Shown here: positions 1 through 12,335 of the stretch, piece after piece | Position numbering within the stretch: position 1 is the stretch's first letter | How the letters are laid out: the number at the start of each line of letters is the position of its first letter | Assembly: GCA_011037195.1 (NCBI GenBank) | Contig: JAAEAF010003486.1 | Coordinates: forward strand, 1 to 64,000 | Direction: 5' to 3' | DNA: 64,000 bases | From: Triatoma infestans | Taxonomy: Eukaryota; Arthropoda; Insecta; Hemiptera; Reduviidae | Notes under the pieces: generated by a model | The model's input: the letters and a program-made list of their open reading frames with translations, nothing else | The model's database searches: none | What the model was told of the DNA's origin: nothing | Translations under genes and position numbers: made by a program

Positions 1-3000
1 TGCTTCTTCAGCATAGGCATTTAAAATTCTGCAAATAAATTTTTCTAAGTTCAAAAAATCTGTCGAAGTTCAAAAAAAATAATTCTTAGATATAAAGAAA
101 TTTGAGATTTTTATGCTGGTATATTGTTATACAATTAGAAACACATGTATTGAAATTATAAGTCATAGATTTCAACTTATTATATAAAGTAATAATAAAT
201 ATTTGTACAATACAGTAAATGAGTTTAAAGAAAATGTTGGAGCCTTTTTGAGAAAGTCGCGAAAAGTGTAATAAACACCACTTCAATCAATAAAAACCTA
301 GTATTTTATCCGTCGTAGCATGCATATTTATATTCTTCCTGACCGGTTTCGGATTTTCATCCATCGTCAGAGCAAATTAACCAAGTTCGTGTAGAGAGTT
401 CACTTCAACTTAATGTTTCTGTTACTTGTTACTCACACTTGTTGGTTGTATATAATTATGACATGAAGTTGAAGTGAACTCTACACGAACTTGGTTAATT
501 TGCTCTGACGATGGATGAAAATCCGAAATCGGTCAGGAAGAATATAAATATGCATGCTACGACGGATAAAATACCAGATGTTATCCAGCATTGCGGATCC
601 ATCCACATATTCAATAAAAACCTAGTTAGCACAAAACCCGTATAATTCAAGATCGCCTTGTGGAATATAAAGATTGAACTTTCTATAATATTCTGCTTTT
701 GAGTTACTCCTGTTGACACTTCTCTTAACATAATTTCATACTATAGGGCCTCAAAACATATTTTCGAAAATCTGTAAAGCGGCCTCTACACGGTCAATAA
801 TATTGTCAATATCAGTATTGACAATATAACCATCAATACTCGTGCTAACCAGTTTCAATATTTCATTACCTTACACGATCAATATTATCGTCAATAACTG
901 TGCTCATTAGTTACTACTTCTGCCACTAGGAGAGCGAATTTACTGTTTGTACTCGCTATTTTGTTGGCTTTTTTTACCTTAAAAAATGAATAATCGTACA
1001 AAAGCTTGCGTAGCCATTATTTTGGCGTTTGGCACTACTCATAAAGTCCTTTAACCTATTATAATAGTATCGCTTTTGTTTTGTACAGGTTAGTTTCAAC
1101 GTTGTATAAAACTATTGAACTGAGTATTGATGGAAATATTGGCGCCGCCCCTACACGGTCAATAATATTGTTAATATCCCCTCCAATTCTCAGTATTGAT
1201 ACACGAAAATCGGAAAATCTGAATTTCATCAATACTCTTGTCAATACCGACCATCAATACAATTTTTTCACCTTACACGATCAATATTATTGTCAATATC
1301 ATTGACCGTGTAGAGGCCGCTAAAGGAATGCAATTCTATTCCACTGATAACAAGTAAAAAAAGTGAAAAGCTAAAAGTTTATCGAGGTAATAGATATAGC
1401 AAAAAATATCTCTTATAAGAAGTAGTTTTGAAGAAAATAGGAAAAAGTAAACAAAAGTCCTTCTGGCGGTGGAGGATCCTTGATTCTTATACGGAATATC
1501 TAATTTGAACTAATATTTTCGTCTTGTGTAATGTGCATATAAAAAATATTCGGATCCTCAAAAAGACTTTTAAAAACTCAGTTTCGAAAATCTGACGCGA
1601 TGGCATACATTCTCTAATAATCAAGTAACGAAAAGCAATAAAGGATAGTCTCTTGATTCGCATCCATACGCAATCAGCAGACTCTAGCTCAGCACCGCTT
1701 CACTTTATTCCACGACATTGTACAGACAACTAACTACATTCCATGTACAAACATTGACAATCAAGGAAGTCACAATAGATCTCTCTTCGGTCGCAGTAGA
1801 TATGGGTTTTTAGCTATACCCTAAACATCATGTAGGTATGTAGAGGGAATATCTCCTGTGGCTCCCTGGAGCATATCTGTGTAGTACACTGTACATAATC
1901 GACGGTAAATATAGGAATTTTCAGTATACAGAAGAATTAGTAGCTAGAGGTTTACTGAACCCATAAGTTGCTCACATAATTACCACTGTAAGCTTTATTT
2001 GTAGCGTGTACATACCGTCTTTTAAGCTTGGAACAATTTGTAAGACGCGGGAATGTGTATTTTGACTTTATATAGTGCATTCTTTGATATTATTCTATTT
2101 TTTTAGACATCCCGAAACGAAAGCTTGAAAGTGATTGATGACTGAATTATGAATAAAAAAAAAAAAACTGATGAAACAATTTTACTGATTTGAATTTAAA
2201 ATAATATAAGTTAAGTCAATTAATGCTTATTTTTCGGACTGACTTAATATCAAAAGTACCAAATTGAAATTAAATATTTTTTTCTTTTTATAGCGACTAA
2301 AATCAAAAGCGTCTTGTTTGTAAAGTATAAAAACGTAATGACTAACTGTTTGTAAAGGGGTGTTGTAGTAGTAACTGCTTCATCTACATCCACCTCTCCT
2401 TGTTCTCCCAGCTCATTTATGGCTTTCTCCAGTTCTGCATCCCTTTCTTTTAACAAATCTATATTTCTCTCTAGATCCCCCTGGAAAGAACTTCTACTTG
2501 AAAAGATTTATAATTAAAAAGAACATAAAAGTATTTGTTCACCGTTGATGTATTATGTTATGAAGAATTTTTGGTGAGGATCGTCAAGAAAGTAACATTA
2601 AATTATGCCAACGAGGCATAATCATTGTGGTTCCTCATTGTATTGTATTTTAGATCAAAGCCTTGATAAAGACAGGCCTCTGTCGAAACGTTGGCATAGT
2701 TCTTCATAACATAAAAAAAAAAAAATCACAACTTCTATAAAATTGTTTCTTGTATAATGAATTTACCTTTTCTTTGTTCAATTTGTCAATAAGTTCCTGT
2801 AATTTAATCTTGCCCTGGTTAAGTTCGACAGAAGTTTGTTCAAGTATATCTAGTTCAGCTCTACTTTGGCCGAAATATTCATTTAGTTTTTGCATTAATT
2901 TATCCTGAACAGCAGTTAAAAGTGAAGCCCTAATATGTTCTTCAGTTATAGTGGATGAATTACTGGATGGCTAAAAATTTTTAAAAAAATCTGAATAAAA

Positions 3001-6000
3001 AAATATAAAAAAAACACACTGATAGCCAAAGCTGATCTCCAAAGCTGATCTCTTTTTCAGTTTCTCTTACTGCTGAATTGTAATAGTTCAAATCTGCGAA
3101 CTTAAGTTTTCACCGGAAATATATATATATATAGCTTAAGCCGCAACTCGAAAAGGACGCCAAAATAAGAAAAAACAAAGCGTGGGGTTGAAATTTTATC
3201 CAAAAATAAAATAAGTTAGCTGTAGCGAAAATATGAGCTTTAAAATCATGAGTTCTTCAAAATTAAAGTTGATCAAGACTTACCTGCGAACAACAGTGAC
3301 AAAGGATAGACTAGATGGTTTGGCAACAATCGCAACTGGGCGGGGCTAAAATGTATTTGGTTATAATAAAGTTGATGGAGTATTGCATTTTAATTGTTCC
3401 CTATGGAAGAAAACCAGTATGACAGATAAAATACCGGATGTTCCCTATGTTTTGGGGGGAGATAGGAGGGCGCAGAAAAAGGAAAATAACTCGCTTTGGA
3501 AAAGGCCTTAAGCCGGCGCTTTAATTCGTTGTAATCATTTCCGAGAAAAAAAAACGAAAACCAATTCTATAAAGACGCATTTAGAATTTTTTCTTCAAAG
3601 TTGGAATTCTGGCTAAACTTCTAAAGTATCTTAACATTATTTAGGTATGGAAGGATCATATATTGTACTGAAGTGATAATTTCGAAGGAAACTTAACTTA
3701 TACCATAGGAACCCCGAAAAAATCAATTTTCCCGAAAGAATGTTCCTAATAAAAGTGATAGGCATTTATGTACGTGCAAATATCGACGAAGTTTAAAGAA
3801 AATCGTGAACAATTAAAAATTTAGTGAGGTCGGACTCCGAAATTTTGATCAAACCTTCGTTTTAGAAGTAGCGGTGGAACCTAAACGGAATACTAGTTAT
3901 GATTTCCTGCAAGTTTCCATTTTAGAGATATTTTGTTTACATATTTGAATGAGTCTCTCTCCCCCCTGTGTGTGAGTGTTGTGTGAACCATTAGCTAAAA
4001 TATTTTTTTCGTATTCAGGGGGCACAAAATTTATATTTCCCGAGAAAATTAAACTTCGAAATTTGACACGTTCTAATTCTCCTTACAACAGTAAGAGGAC
4101 GTAAAAGCCAGAAAGCCCAGAATTAATATATTGTTTACATATCACTAAAGGATCCGACAGGAAGTTATCTGTCAAACTTTCTCGACAGAAGCATCACTTT
4201 ATTTCAAAACATTTGTCAGAGAAAACTGATTTTAGGGAGGTCCTCAGTAAGTTGTCCGTAGATTTTCCTCTAAAATGTCACTTCAGAGTAGTGAATAATT
4301 AATTTATGTTGCTGAAATTCCGAGTATGAAGAACATCATCAGAGATATTTTCTAGCTCTGCGGAACCAACCACAACAACTATAAAGAAAATAGATTAACT
4401 GGAAATGCGAATTTCCTGTTTTTTGCTCGATAACGACATAAGCTGTTCTTTCTAAACTTGGTATATAACTATTTATAAAAAAAACCTATCAGATTTGTTT
4501 GCAGCTATTATTCCTAGAAATTTAGTTTTAGATGATTCTGGGCACGCTGGAACGTTACCTTCCCTCTTAATGTGCCATTAATGATGTTTGCTTCCAGTAC
4601 CCTTTTGTTGTATAATATTGGGGCAAATAAATATTTGGTAAAAATTAGAAATTGAAAATTAGAACAATTGACAATTTAGAACTAAGAATTGCAGTAAGAG
4701 AACGTGTATAGGTGATTACCAGATTTTTGTTTTGTAGCTATTTTACACACAAAAAATAAATCATTTATTTAAAACTACCAATTTACCGTCTGTGGTGTTG
4801 TTAAAGTTGAAGGAAATGTTGGATAGGGTGGATTATTTTCTGTAGAATATGGCAATGAAAAATTCGTAGCATTACTTCCAGTCACTCCTAGCGGCATAGG
4901 CTGATGTGGTATCATGGAAGGATAAGGTGGATAATTTCCACCAGCTCCCGGCATCGGCATAAATGCTGAAAACAAATTCTCAGATTTTAACCTTGATTAT
5001 TTTTTTATCCTATCTCATTAATATTATGTACATACATACATACTATTAATGAAATAATACACATATAATACTCCAACCTTCCCCATTAGTTATTTTTTTT
5101 TTAAGGGTTTTGTCTGTGGGGAGGATCAAGCCCTACGCTATCCAAATCCCTTTTGGGCCCATATAGCTACCAGAAAGATCAGAGCCTTTTCAGGGCCCCG
5201 GACAGTGTTCTCTCGTTACAGACATCCCTGTCCATTACCTGACTGAGCTGTAAGAGACTCTTAGAAAGAAAAATTTAAGGGCAACATGCTGGACTCGAGC
5301 CCGGGATCTCCGCGTTGCCAATTTTATTTGTTATTACTTCATTTTTTAAATTCCGTGTTAATTTTTAGACATCACTTGCCCGGCATATTGTCAACTAGAT
5401 AGCTTTGACTTTGTAAATTTTTGGCAGCGCATGAAAGAAGGTTTGCTATCACTGCTGTACTCGTCAGGTGGAAGAGGAATCTGAATAAGTAAGTTAGAAT
5501 CCTTTCCCCTCCAGCAGTTGTTACTCTCTTTTATTCATTATCTTTCAGTGTTTTGTAATCCTAAGCAAGAGGCGAGATTAGCTCAGTGCCAAAGAGGAGT
5601 TCCCGGATTCGAAACAGTGCTGCCCTTAGATTTTCTCACCCTAGAAACTCTACAACTCACTGTATAGTAATGGGCAGTTTGTGTGCAACAAGAGATCAGT
5701 GCCTGGAAGCCAGCAATGCACTGAGAAGGCTCAGGACGCCAATGACCAATGATTATGTTGCCGTGCCTTAATTAAAAAAATAATTCTAAGCAATGTACCG
5801 AAGCAATTGCACCAAATTTGCAATATTTGAAAAAGTGAAATTTGGGATTTTGTATGTTGAAATTCAAAGTTTTTTTTTTATTTGTTTGTCCAATATTTTC
5901 AACTTTGAAATTTTTAATGTTAAAAAATTGGGTGCCACATCTATTCGAACAACTTTTCTAATAACACCCAAATAACATTCGAAAGCTTGGGTTTTTGTTG

Positions 6001-9000
6001 TAATTCTATGAAATTAATCCAAACGGTCTATTTACACAAAAAAAGAAACGTGAATACATTATAATTCATTCCAGAAGCCCTTATCTGATACCATCAGTCT
6101 TCTCACAGCTAGTTTTTTTTAAATACTTGTTATTTTCCAAATAAAAGAAAACAGTGGATGCTGGTGCCATCCCCTAAGCAAAGAGTTAAGCATCTAAATT
6201 GCTTCCCTTCCATCCTTATTTCTTCTTTATGTATTGAGGTTCAGGAAGTTTTTAACTTTCTTGTCATGTCTTAATGGTTATCTTTCACCCGTATTAATTG
6301 TAATATTGAGATCCTACTTTCCATATTCTCCGATAAATACATCTTAGCCACCCCAAAAAGAAGGTCGTAAACTTGCTGAATTCCCATTCTCTGTATTTTT
6401 TTTTTCTATTTTATAAAAATTTGATCATAAAAACGATTATTCTTTCATCATCCAGAAACATATAAAACTGAGAGATGCATTGCCACTAAATTTGGAATAT
6501 ACTACAGTGGGAAGGTGCTATTTGTGTGGTAATGATAAGGCTTAAAAGTGTATTCTACATAAAAAATTATTACTATGGCTTAAAAGTATAAAAACTATTT
6601 TTATTACTACTATTCGTTTGGTAATGATAAAGCTTAAAAGTGTGTTCTACATAAAAAATTAATACTAGGGTTATTATCATAGGATTACTAGTGTTACTAG
6701 ATATAGGACTTTGCCTGCTTAAGAAACGTTTTCACAATAAAGGTTTTCAGTATCAGAGATATTTTCCGTGATAGCCTGCTTCTTTTTGTGGCGTTCGCCT
6801 ATCATCAGAATGTTTTTATCAAAACAGAGTGATAGAGCAGACTTCCAAAGAGCAAATTCAGATTACACTCTCCTACTATGTATAAACATTACACCAGAAG
6901 GCGAATTTGCTCTTTGGAAGTCTGTGTTATTACTCTGTTTTGATAAAAACATTCTGATTATGGGCGATCGCCCGAAACCGGTCGATGGCCACATAAAGAA
7001 ACAGGCTGTCACGGAAAATATCTCTGATACTTTCCAGTTATGTGGAACCAATCACAACAACTAGCGTTTTCAGCAGTTCAACTTTGAGGGGCTTCTGACA
7101 AAATCTTGCACGGAATTTCTTGCATCGAACATGAAATCGAAGGTATCTCTGACATTAAACCAACATTCGCTCTCTGACATCCGCTCCATTATGCTCTTTA
7201 GATTCTTTAAACGGACGATTCTTTTCAAAAGAGTTATTTTTTTCTAACTTGTGAACATTATGTACAAATAATTTACATTGTGAATCATTACTTGTCTGCC
7301 CTCGAGTTCGATATTTACTACCAAATTATTTGTTTTTAATCCTATCATACTACACCAATCGAACATTATATTTTATTAACTAAGACTGTCCATCACAGCA
7401 TACTTCTTTTTCTGGTACTACAGGTTTTGGCTCTTCATCTGTTCTGAGAATTTCGTATTACATACTGTATAGAAACTTTATTCCACTTTTAAAGTTTCTA
7501 AAACGAACTATAACGAGTGATATTGATTGGAGGGGAGAAACAGAATAGATGAAAACCGAACCAAAGAAAAGCAGGACACAATCTCAAGATATGCCCAGTT
7601 TTGCATACCAACTACCAGCTCAATTTTGCTGTTAACTTGGCACACATGGAGCTCTCATATTGTAATATTACACTTTTGGTATTTAACTTACCTGAATGCT
7701 GCGGTTGAGTAGGATATGGTGGTTGGACATCTGCTGTTCGAGGTTTTGAGAATACTGGAGGATGTTCACCAAACGCACATATCATCACCAATATAAGACC
7801 ACACAATTCGGAGGATGCCTTCAAAATATTCAAAATCTTTGAAAACTTATATATTTTATTTATTTATTTATTTATTTGCGCTGAAGAGTGATCTTCATGG
7901 CAAAGGAGTTGGAACATTGGCAATAATAAGGTATAATACAAAAAAGAAAATTACAATGTGTCACAAAATGCAGATTACAAAAAGTAAACTTAGTAAAGAA
8001 ATAGTGAAAAACTGAGTTAACAATCAGAAAAATTCATAATACTAGTTTTACAATATGTAAACAGGAAATGATATTTATTTATTTATTTTTTTAATTTAAT
8101 GGCATTAAGAAAAAATAAAAATATGTCTTTGATTTGGCTTCAAGAATTAGTGGCTAACAGGTTTGTTAAATTATCAAGTGCAGAATCATCATATGATTTT
8201 AAATACTTATTAATAAATTTTAATCTGTGGGTCCTCAACTTGGGGCATATAAATAAAAAGTGATACAAATCATTTTGACCAAGGTTACAAAAGTCGCACA
8301 ATTCATTTGGGAAAAACTGTAATCTCACATCACGAACTAAAATTCTAGGATGTTTTTTAGAGATCATACGCAACTGCGCTAAAATCCTTATCTTTTCAAT
8401 ATTTCCCTCTGTCTGAAGATAAGACATTTCACTAGAGCCAAGAGGACTGACAAATCTATAGTGATCATTATATCTGGAATTTATAACAAATTCAACGTCT
8501 TTACTCAACAGGTGATTTTTAAATGCGTTTAACATATCACTTTTACAGGCTGAAATCTCACTAATGTTCTGGTTAATTAACCGTTCGTAACTAATAATTG
8601 TCAAATAGTGTATGAGATGGGTATACCAGTTGGAAGGAGACTTTACATTATTATTGTCTAATTGAGCTAATCTAGAGTAACACATCTTTGGTAATCTATT
8701 ATTACCCATTTTTAATAATACAATCCACCAGCTAAGCATTCTACATAAGATTTTTAATTGAATATGAATTCGTCCTGTCTCTACTCTAACAAAGGCACTC
8801 GGTGTCTGAATGGGTAGTCTTGAAATTGATTTAAAAAAAGAAACTTGGCCTTTCTCACATTGGTCATAATGAAGAGGGGCCCAGATTTCGGATAGATAGA
8901 GAAGTACACTCTCAGACATGGACTCATAAAACACACATTTCGTTTCCCAGCATTCAGATTTGATATTTCTCAGTAAAGTAAGCACAGATGAGTTGGCGGC

Positions 9001-11692
9001 AGCAAATCTAGCCAGAAAATATTTAGGGCAGAACTAAAGGTATTTGAAGAAGAAAATGGAACACCGAGATAATTGTAATTATTAACAATATTAATCGGGG
9101 AGCCGTTATACACAATATTTTTATATTTGGGGAGATGACCACCTTTGTGAAAAGGAAGTTGGAATGTTTTGGAAGTATTTACAGTCAGGGAGTTCTCCGT
9201 GCAATAATCAGATAGAATATTAAGACTAAGTTGTGTACCGGATACTGAGGAAGATAACAACACTGTATCATCTGCGTACAAGATCATGTTCAGTTCCCTT
9301 TTAAAATCTATACTGATACCTTGAGCACCCCTGTTGGTGAAATAGTTCACTATATCTGAAGTAAACAAGGCAAATAAGAGGAAACTTAAGATTTCACCTT
9401 GAAGGACACCCTCGGAGATTGCAATCTCATTTGAGCAGGTGGCACCTTGCGAGATGACCATTGCAGCATTGCTATAAAGGTTCATCAGTATTCTGAGGGT
9501 TTTGCCGCAGATACCCAAATTATACAACTTCCGCCACAATTTGGGATGAGAAACCGAATCAAAGGCTTTTTTAAAATCGATAAAAAGCGCAAAAACTTTA
9601 CTTCTCTTTATCCTAAGCTGAATATCAATAGCGGAAGCTAGTGTGAAAACGGCGTCCCGGCAGCCTCGACCTTTACGGAATCCCATTTGCTCCTCGGGTA
9701 ATAATTCCACCCAATCGGTCAGCCTTTTATAAATGATAAAAGTGAAAATTTTCAAGATAGAGTTAAAAATAGCGATGCCTCTATAATTATCCGGATTATT
9801 AGTATCCCCTTTTTTATTAAGCAACACCAACCTTACTTTGTACCAGCTCTTGGCAACTGTTCGTCATGCCAAATCTGAGATGGGTATACCATACCAATCC
9901 TATAGATTGCTAAGATAATGAATCCAAGAGGAGGGCAAACATTTTAAGCATTCATTAGATACTACATCCAAGCCGACAGCTGCAAAACTTATATACATTT
10001 CATTACTATTTATAAAATAATTAAAACTTACAGGATTCCAATCGTGTAGATAGGGAAGATAAATTTTTCCATTATGATCAACATACATGGAAACTTTAAT
10101 CTGCATATCTGGCGTAGGCTTCACAAAACACATTGGCGCATTATTTGGATGAGTATCCATTAACCATATGCATATTGGTATATTGTAAGGATTACCTAAA
10201 TTTCAAAATATTTTAAATGAACTATATAATACGAAAATTAACCACAGAATAAAAATTATAAATCACACGATTAACTACCTTTATAGGAAATTGGTATAGT
10301 CCCTTCCAAATTGACTAAATCTTTAAATCGTCCATCATTGAATACTAAAAAAAAAATTGCTAATGAATGGCTAAATAAATCAACTGCTTCCAATTAGAGA
10401 TTGAATCATTTTTATTGTAAATATCATTAATCTAGAGATTTCAGCAACTCTAGAAAGTAATTATAGCATTTTTGTGGCATTTACTGCTTTAATCCGGGTT
10501 AATGGGCAGCTCATATCAGCAATCGTCCCTGCGCAAATTCCAGCTAACACAACTTGCAGCAACACGAACCTCTCATTACAAAGGTACGCTGAGAAAGATG
10601 AGCCACAACCCAAGCGTATTACTTTTAGCTGCAAGTTTATTTTTAAAGATGACTATATACAACGACCAAACTTAGATAAGCAAGGAACCTCTGGCTGAGT
10701 AATCATTCCTTCTTTACATCTACTACTGTACTTGCTTCTAGGTTCTTGAATATCAATTAGTACTTTATGAATCGCGAATATATTCATATTTTAAGAATGA
10801 TTCTTTTCAGGTTTACAAGTTTTGAATCATGTTTTAAGTAAAATCAAGGCTAACACCAACGTTTTGTTATTAGTTTGGAAAAAAGAGTATGGATACAAAT
10901 GCTATACCAAGCCAATTAGAACATCTGCAGTTGAGGCACCCTGGCATGTTCATATTAGCTTGTAAAAGTAAAGAAATGTGAATACCTGCAACCATCAACT
11001 ACTTCGTGTTTTAAAATAGTGTAAATATATTCGTGTTGAAAGGCTGAGTTTTCCGCAGTGACAAGAATTAAAAAGTATTACATATAATTTTTTAAGCCAG
11101 CGAAATAGGCAATATAGATAATGGGATTCTTTACATTTTACGGAAAATTAAAAAAAAATTAGAAAGTACTGATCAATCATATGAAGTGGATGTCTGAACA
11201 AATAAAGAACAGAGATAAACTGTAAAAGCATTTTTTTTTTTAATTAAATAAATGCACTAAAATTTAATACTGATTTAGAAATTACCAAATCTATCATATT
11301 TCCAGGATAATGTTTTATAATTTTCCAACGCTTTAATTATATCTCTTCTTGCAACATCAGGCCTGGCATACTAAAAAGAAAATTAGAATGTCAGTAACGA
11401 AATAATTTTTAGATTTAAACTAAAAATACCTTCTCAAACCCTAATGTTCGAATTTTATCAGAAGTAAACTTTCTAATCTAGGATAAAATTTATAAAGTAA
11501 TTTTCACACTGATCTAATAAAACAAAAATTATTTAATACCTAAATACAAAAACAAAATGATTCATTTCAATGATGTCATCAAATTAGGTAATGAATTAAT
11601 TTAATGAATATTTAGAAATCTTGTAATTCATCCTAATTTTTGTTAATTTCACTTACCGTTTGCGCTAGAACAGATTCCAAACTTGGAATCAT
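1..11692 (-). CDS. TSG101: TSG101, ESCRT-I subunit (partial at left edge)
   Basis: Ubiquitin-binding ESCRT-I subunit that sorts ubiquitinated cargo at endosomes. Exons read on the minus strand: 11692-11657, 11477-11430, 11370-11286, 10344-10279, 10195-10032, 7818-7692, 4965-4787, 2970-2767, 2480-2347 and 28-1 (continuing off the window); all have GT/AG borders and compatible phases. About 357 codons are present and roughly 50 C-terminal residues (most of the steadiness box) are missing. Exons 1-6 encode the UEV domain (motifs VFNDG, GTIP, NIPIC, CFVKP, GKIYLPYLHDW, PPVFSKP); like other UEVs it lacks the E2 catalytic cysteine context. Exon 7 is a Pro/Met-rich linker; exons 8-9 are coiled coil ending near PLYKQ. 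The N-terminus carries a 16-residue exon (11430-11477) that makes it longer than typical UEVs. The intron between exons 5 and 6 holds a LINE in the same orientation. The acceptor of exon 6 (7818) has a weak pyrimidine tract and was chosen by alignment length. Confidence 0.95.
335..376 (-). ncRNA. Hammerhead-ribozyme-like motif, left arm of foldback 303-610
   Basis: Minus strand: CTGACGA, one extra T, stem GGAT-gaaa-ATCC, GAAAC, then palindromic ACCGGT followed by C as the candidate cleavage nucleotide. Stem I is partial: 'tttgct' against 'aggaag' with one mismatch. All core positions are conserved, but the base between CTGACGA and stem II is not in the textbook core. Activity is unproven. Confidence 0.55.
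498..540 (+). ncRNA. Hammerhead-ribozyme-like motif, right arm of foldback 303-610
   Basis: CTGACGA at 505-511, stem GGAT/ATCC, GAAA at 525-528, then TCGGTC. The stem III palindrome is broken by one change (ATCGGT), so this copy is likely weaker than its partner. Confidence 0.5.
778..1321. mobile_element. MITE-like element(s) with long TIRs, probably TAA target
   Basis: Outer ends 'gcggcctctacacggtcaat' (779) and its inverted copy (to 1320) are terminal inverted repeats. An internal copy 'ccctacacggtcaataatat' at 1149-1168 shows that a short complete unit (about 1144-1320) is joined to a partial one. TAA borders both sides (775-777 and 1321-1323). Small open frames here are not genes. Confidence 0.75.
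2550..2712. repeat. Short inverted repeat with a decayed hammerhead-like motif, TSG101 intron
   Basis: 'ttatgttatgaagaa' (left) is inverted as 'ttcttcataacataa' (right), and 'attatgccaacg' as 'cgttggcatagt'. At 2660-2696 (+) it reads GCC, TTGATAA, stem GACAG/CTGTC, GAAAC, GTTGGC. The CTGATGA box is mutated. Confidence 0.5.
3770..4325. repeat. CTTACT/AGTAAG family, diverged, TSG101 intron
   Basis: 'ccttacaacagtaagaggac' at 4082-4101 and 'atccgacaggaagttatctg' at 4151-4170 match the family. Confidence 0.5.
4333..4382. mobile_element. Fragment: joined ends of the hammerhead foldback family
   Basis: 'catcatcagagatattttct' is followed directly by 'agctctgcggaaccaaccac'. The two end motifs of the family meet with no arms between them. 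Confidence 0.5.
5092..5330 (-). mobile_element. SINE (family 1), minus strand, with an extended 3' tail
   Basis: The reverse complement starts with a tRNA-like head (B-box-like 'gggctcgagtcc') followed by the family body ('ctgtaacgagagaacactg'). It then has an extra 3' module ('ggatagcgtaggg') that recurs at 47145-47205. TSDs not clear. Confidence 0.75.
5579..5781 (+). mobile_element. SINE (family 1), TSG101 intron
   Basis: Head 'gattagctcagtgcc' and 'gttcccggattcgaa' look like tRNA A and B boxes. The body is shared with 39013-39234. The flanks 'aatcctaagcaa' (5567-5578) and 'aattctaagcaa' (5782-5793) form an 11/12 target-site duplication. A 61-codon open frame across it is not a gene. Confidence 0.88.
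6527..6667. repeat. 93-bp tandem duplication, TSG101 intron
   Basis: 'ggtaatgataaggcttaaaa' at about 6527 recurs at about 6620 with one change, and the match continues through 'ctacataaaaaatta'. Confidence 0.7.
6751..7065. mobile_element. Foldback element with hammerhead-like arms, 8-bp TSD
   Basis: Inverted arms start 'tatcagagatattttccg' on the left and end with 'cggaaaatatctctgata' plus a 35-base one-sided extension ending 'ccaatcacaacaact' on the right. Flanked by 'gttttcag' (6743-6750 and 7066-7073). The left arm has lost half of the ribozyme-like core. The orientation is flipped relative to the 19.8-kb and 55.4-kb copies, which carry the extension on the left. Two overlapping open frames here are not genes. 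Confidence 0.8.
6949..6990 (+). ncRNA. Hammerhead-like motif with one core change
   Basis: CTGATTA (6954-6960) replaces CTGATGA. Stem II GGGCG/CGCCC, GAAA at 6974-6977, ACCGGT, C and GATG follow. The core G-to-T change predicts loss of activity. Confidence 0.5.
7846..9890 (-). mobile_element. Non-LTR retrotransposon (LINE), 5'-truncated, TSG101 intron 5
   Basis: A reverse transcriptase frame on the minus strand (9830-8970) has NYRGIAIFNSILKIF, MGFRKGRGCRDAVF, LFIDFKKAFDSV and the catalytic LYADDTVLLSS box. A second frame (8985-8140) continues the C-terminal domain in another phase with a CDFCNLGQNDLYHFLFICP zinc-finger-like end, so there is a frameshift. The 3' end is AT-rich with (AAAT)n runs at 8072-8095 and 7856-7876. 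The clade is not assigned. Being in the sense orientation of TSG101, its tail could supply poly(A) signals. Confidence 0.88.
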
Positions 11693-12284
11693 TTTATAGA
11701 AAGCAAAAAAATTGAAAACTACAAATTCTATTCAATATCCTTATTTTTAATGCTTGGCATACGCGGTTTCGTCCTAGAAAAAAAAATTAATTAGTTAAAA
11801 TCGCACTCATAGACTTAAAACTTCGATCCCATTCTCTAACCCTCTTCCGCATTAACCAGATGACCAAAACAATTCATTACACCTAATGCGAATGCTGGCC
11901 ATATCTTTTGACTCCATCGCAGGGGTGGATAACTCAATTAGGTAGCTCATGAGTACCAACTGTTTGCTTTTGAAGTAAATTTATTTTGAAATTTAAATAA
12001 ATAAAAATATGATTCTCCTGCACATTTTCAAACCAGTCTTTTATGGATGTAATTTTGTTTAAAAGATATTAGAGATAAGAAACCAAAAATGATGGAAAAT
12101 TTTTCTCCACAAACCAAAAAATCCCATGCCATAGAATAAAAGTCAGAATGATATTTTATATTTGTACGTGGTGTACTTATAGTCCGAACCCAAATTGCCT
12201 AGAAAAATAATATGGGATGCCGCAGTTATATAATTAGAATATCATCTAGTATACTCAATGGAGAAAATAAATATAACAACATTT
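11693..12284. other. Upstream flank of TSG101
   Basis: AT-rich DNA upstream of the TSG101 start. No gene, no clear promoter motif. Confidence 0.4.
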
Positions 12285-12335
12285 GGTACTTTATCCTGCA
12301 TTGCGAACCCATCCACATATTCAATAACAACATTT
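12285..12335. mobile_element. End fragment of the 303-610 type foldback
   Basis: 'tttatcctgcattgcgaacc' and 'atccacatattcaataa' match the one-sided extension and right flank of 303-610. Confidence 0.45.

Larger units (their letters stand above)
303..610. mobile_element. Foldback element with two inverted hammerhead-like arms, 16-bp TSD
   Basis: Arms 303-411 and 466-574 are near-perfect inverted repeats around a loop at 412-465. The right side extends about 36 bases beyond the palindrome ('ttatccagcattgcgga'). Flanked by the perfect 16-bp direct repeat 'tcaataaaaacctagt' at 287-302 and 611-626. Each arm carries a hammerhead-like core. It is a diverged relative of 6751-7065, 19837-20765 and 55389-55676. 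It sits in the last visible TSG101 intron. Confidence 0.82.

Noticed and set aside
5586..5771. 61-codon open frame
   Set aside because: Lies entirely inside a SINE.
7527..7712. 61-codon plus-strand open frame over TSG101 exon 6
   Set aside because: It overlaps the TSG101 UEV exon edge in antisense and has no motif.
9447..9641. 64-codon plus-strand open frame
   Set aside because: It is antisense to the LINE reverse transcriptase on the minus strand and is a shadow.
10474..10698. 74-codon open frame in TSG101 intron 3
   Set aside because: No recognised motif, no neighbouring splice structure, and likely chance or unidentified relic.
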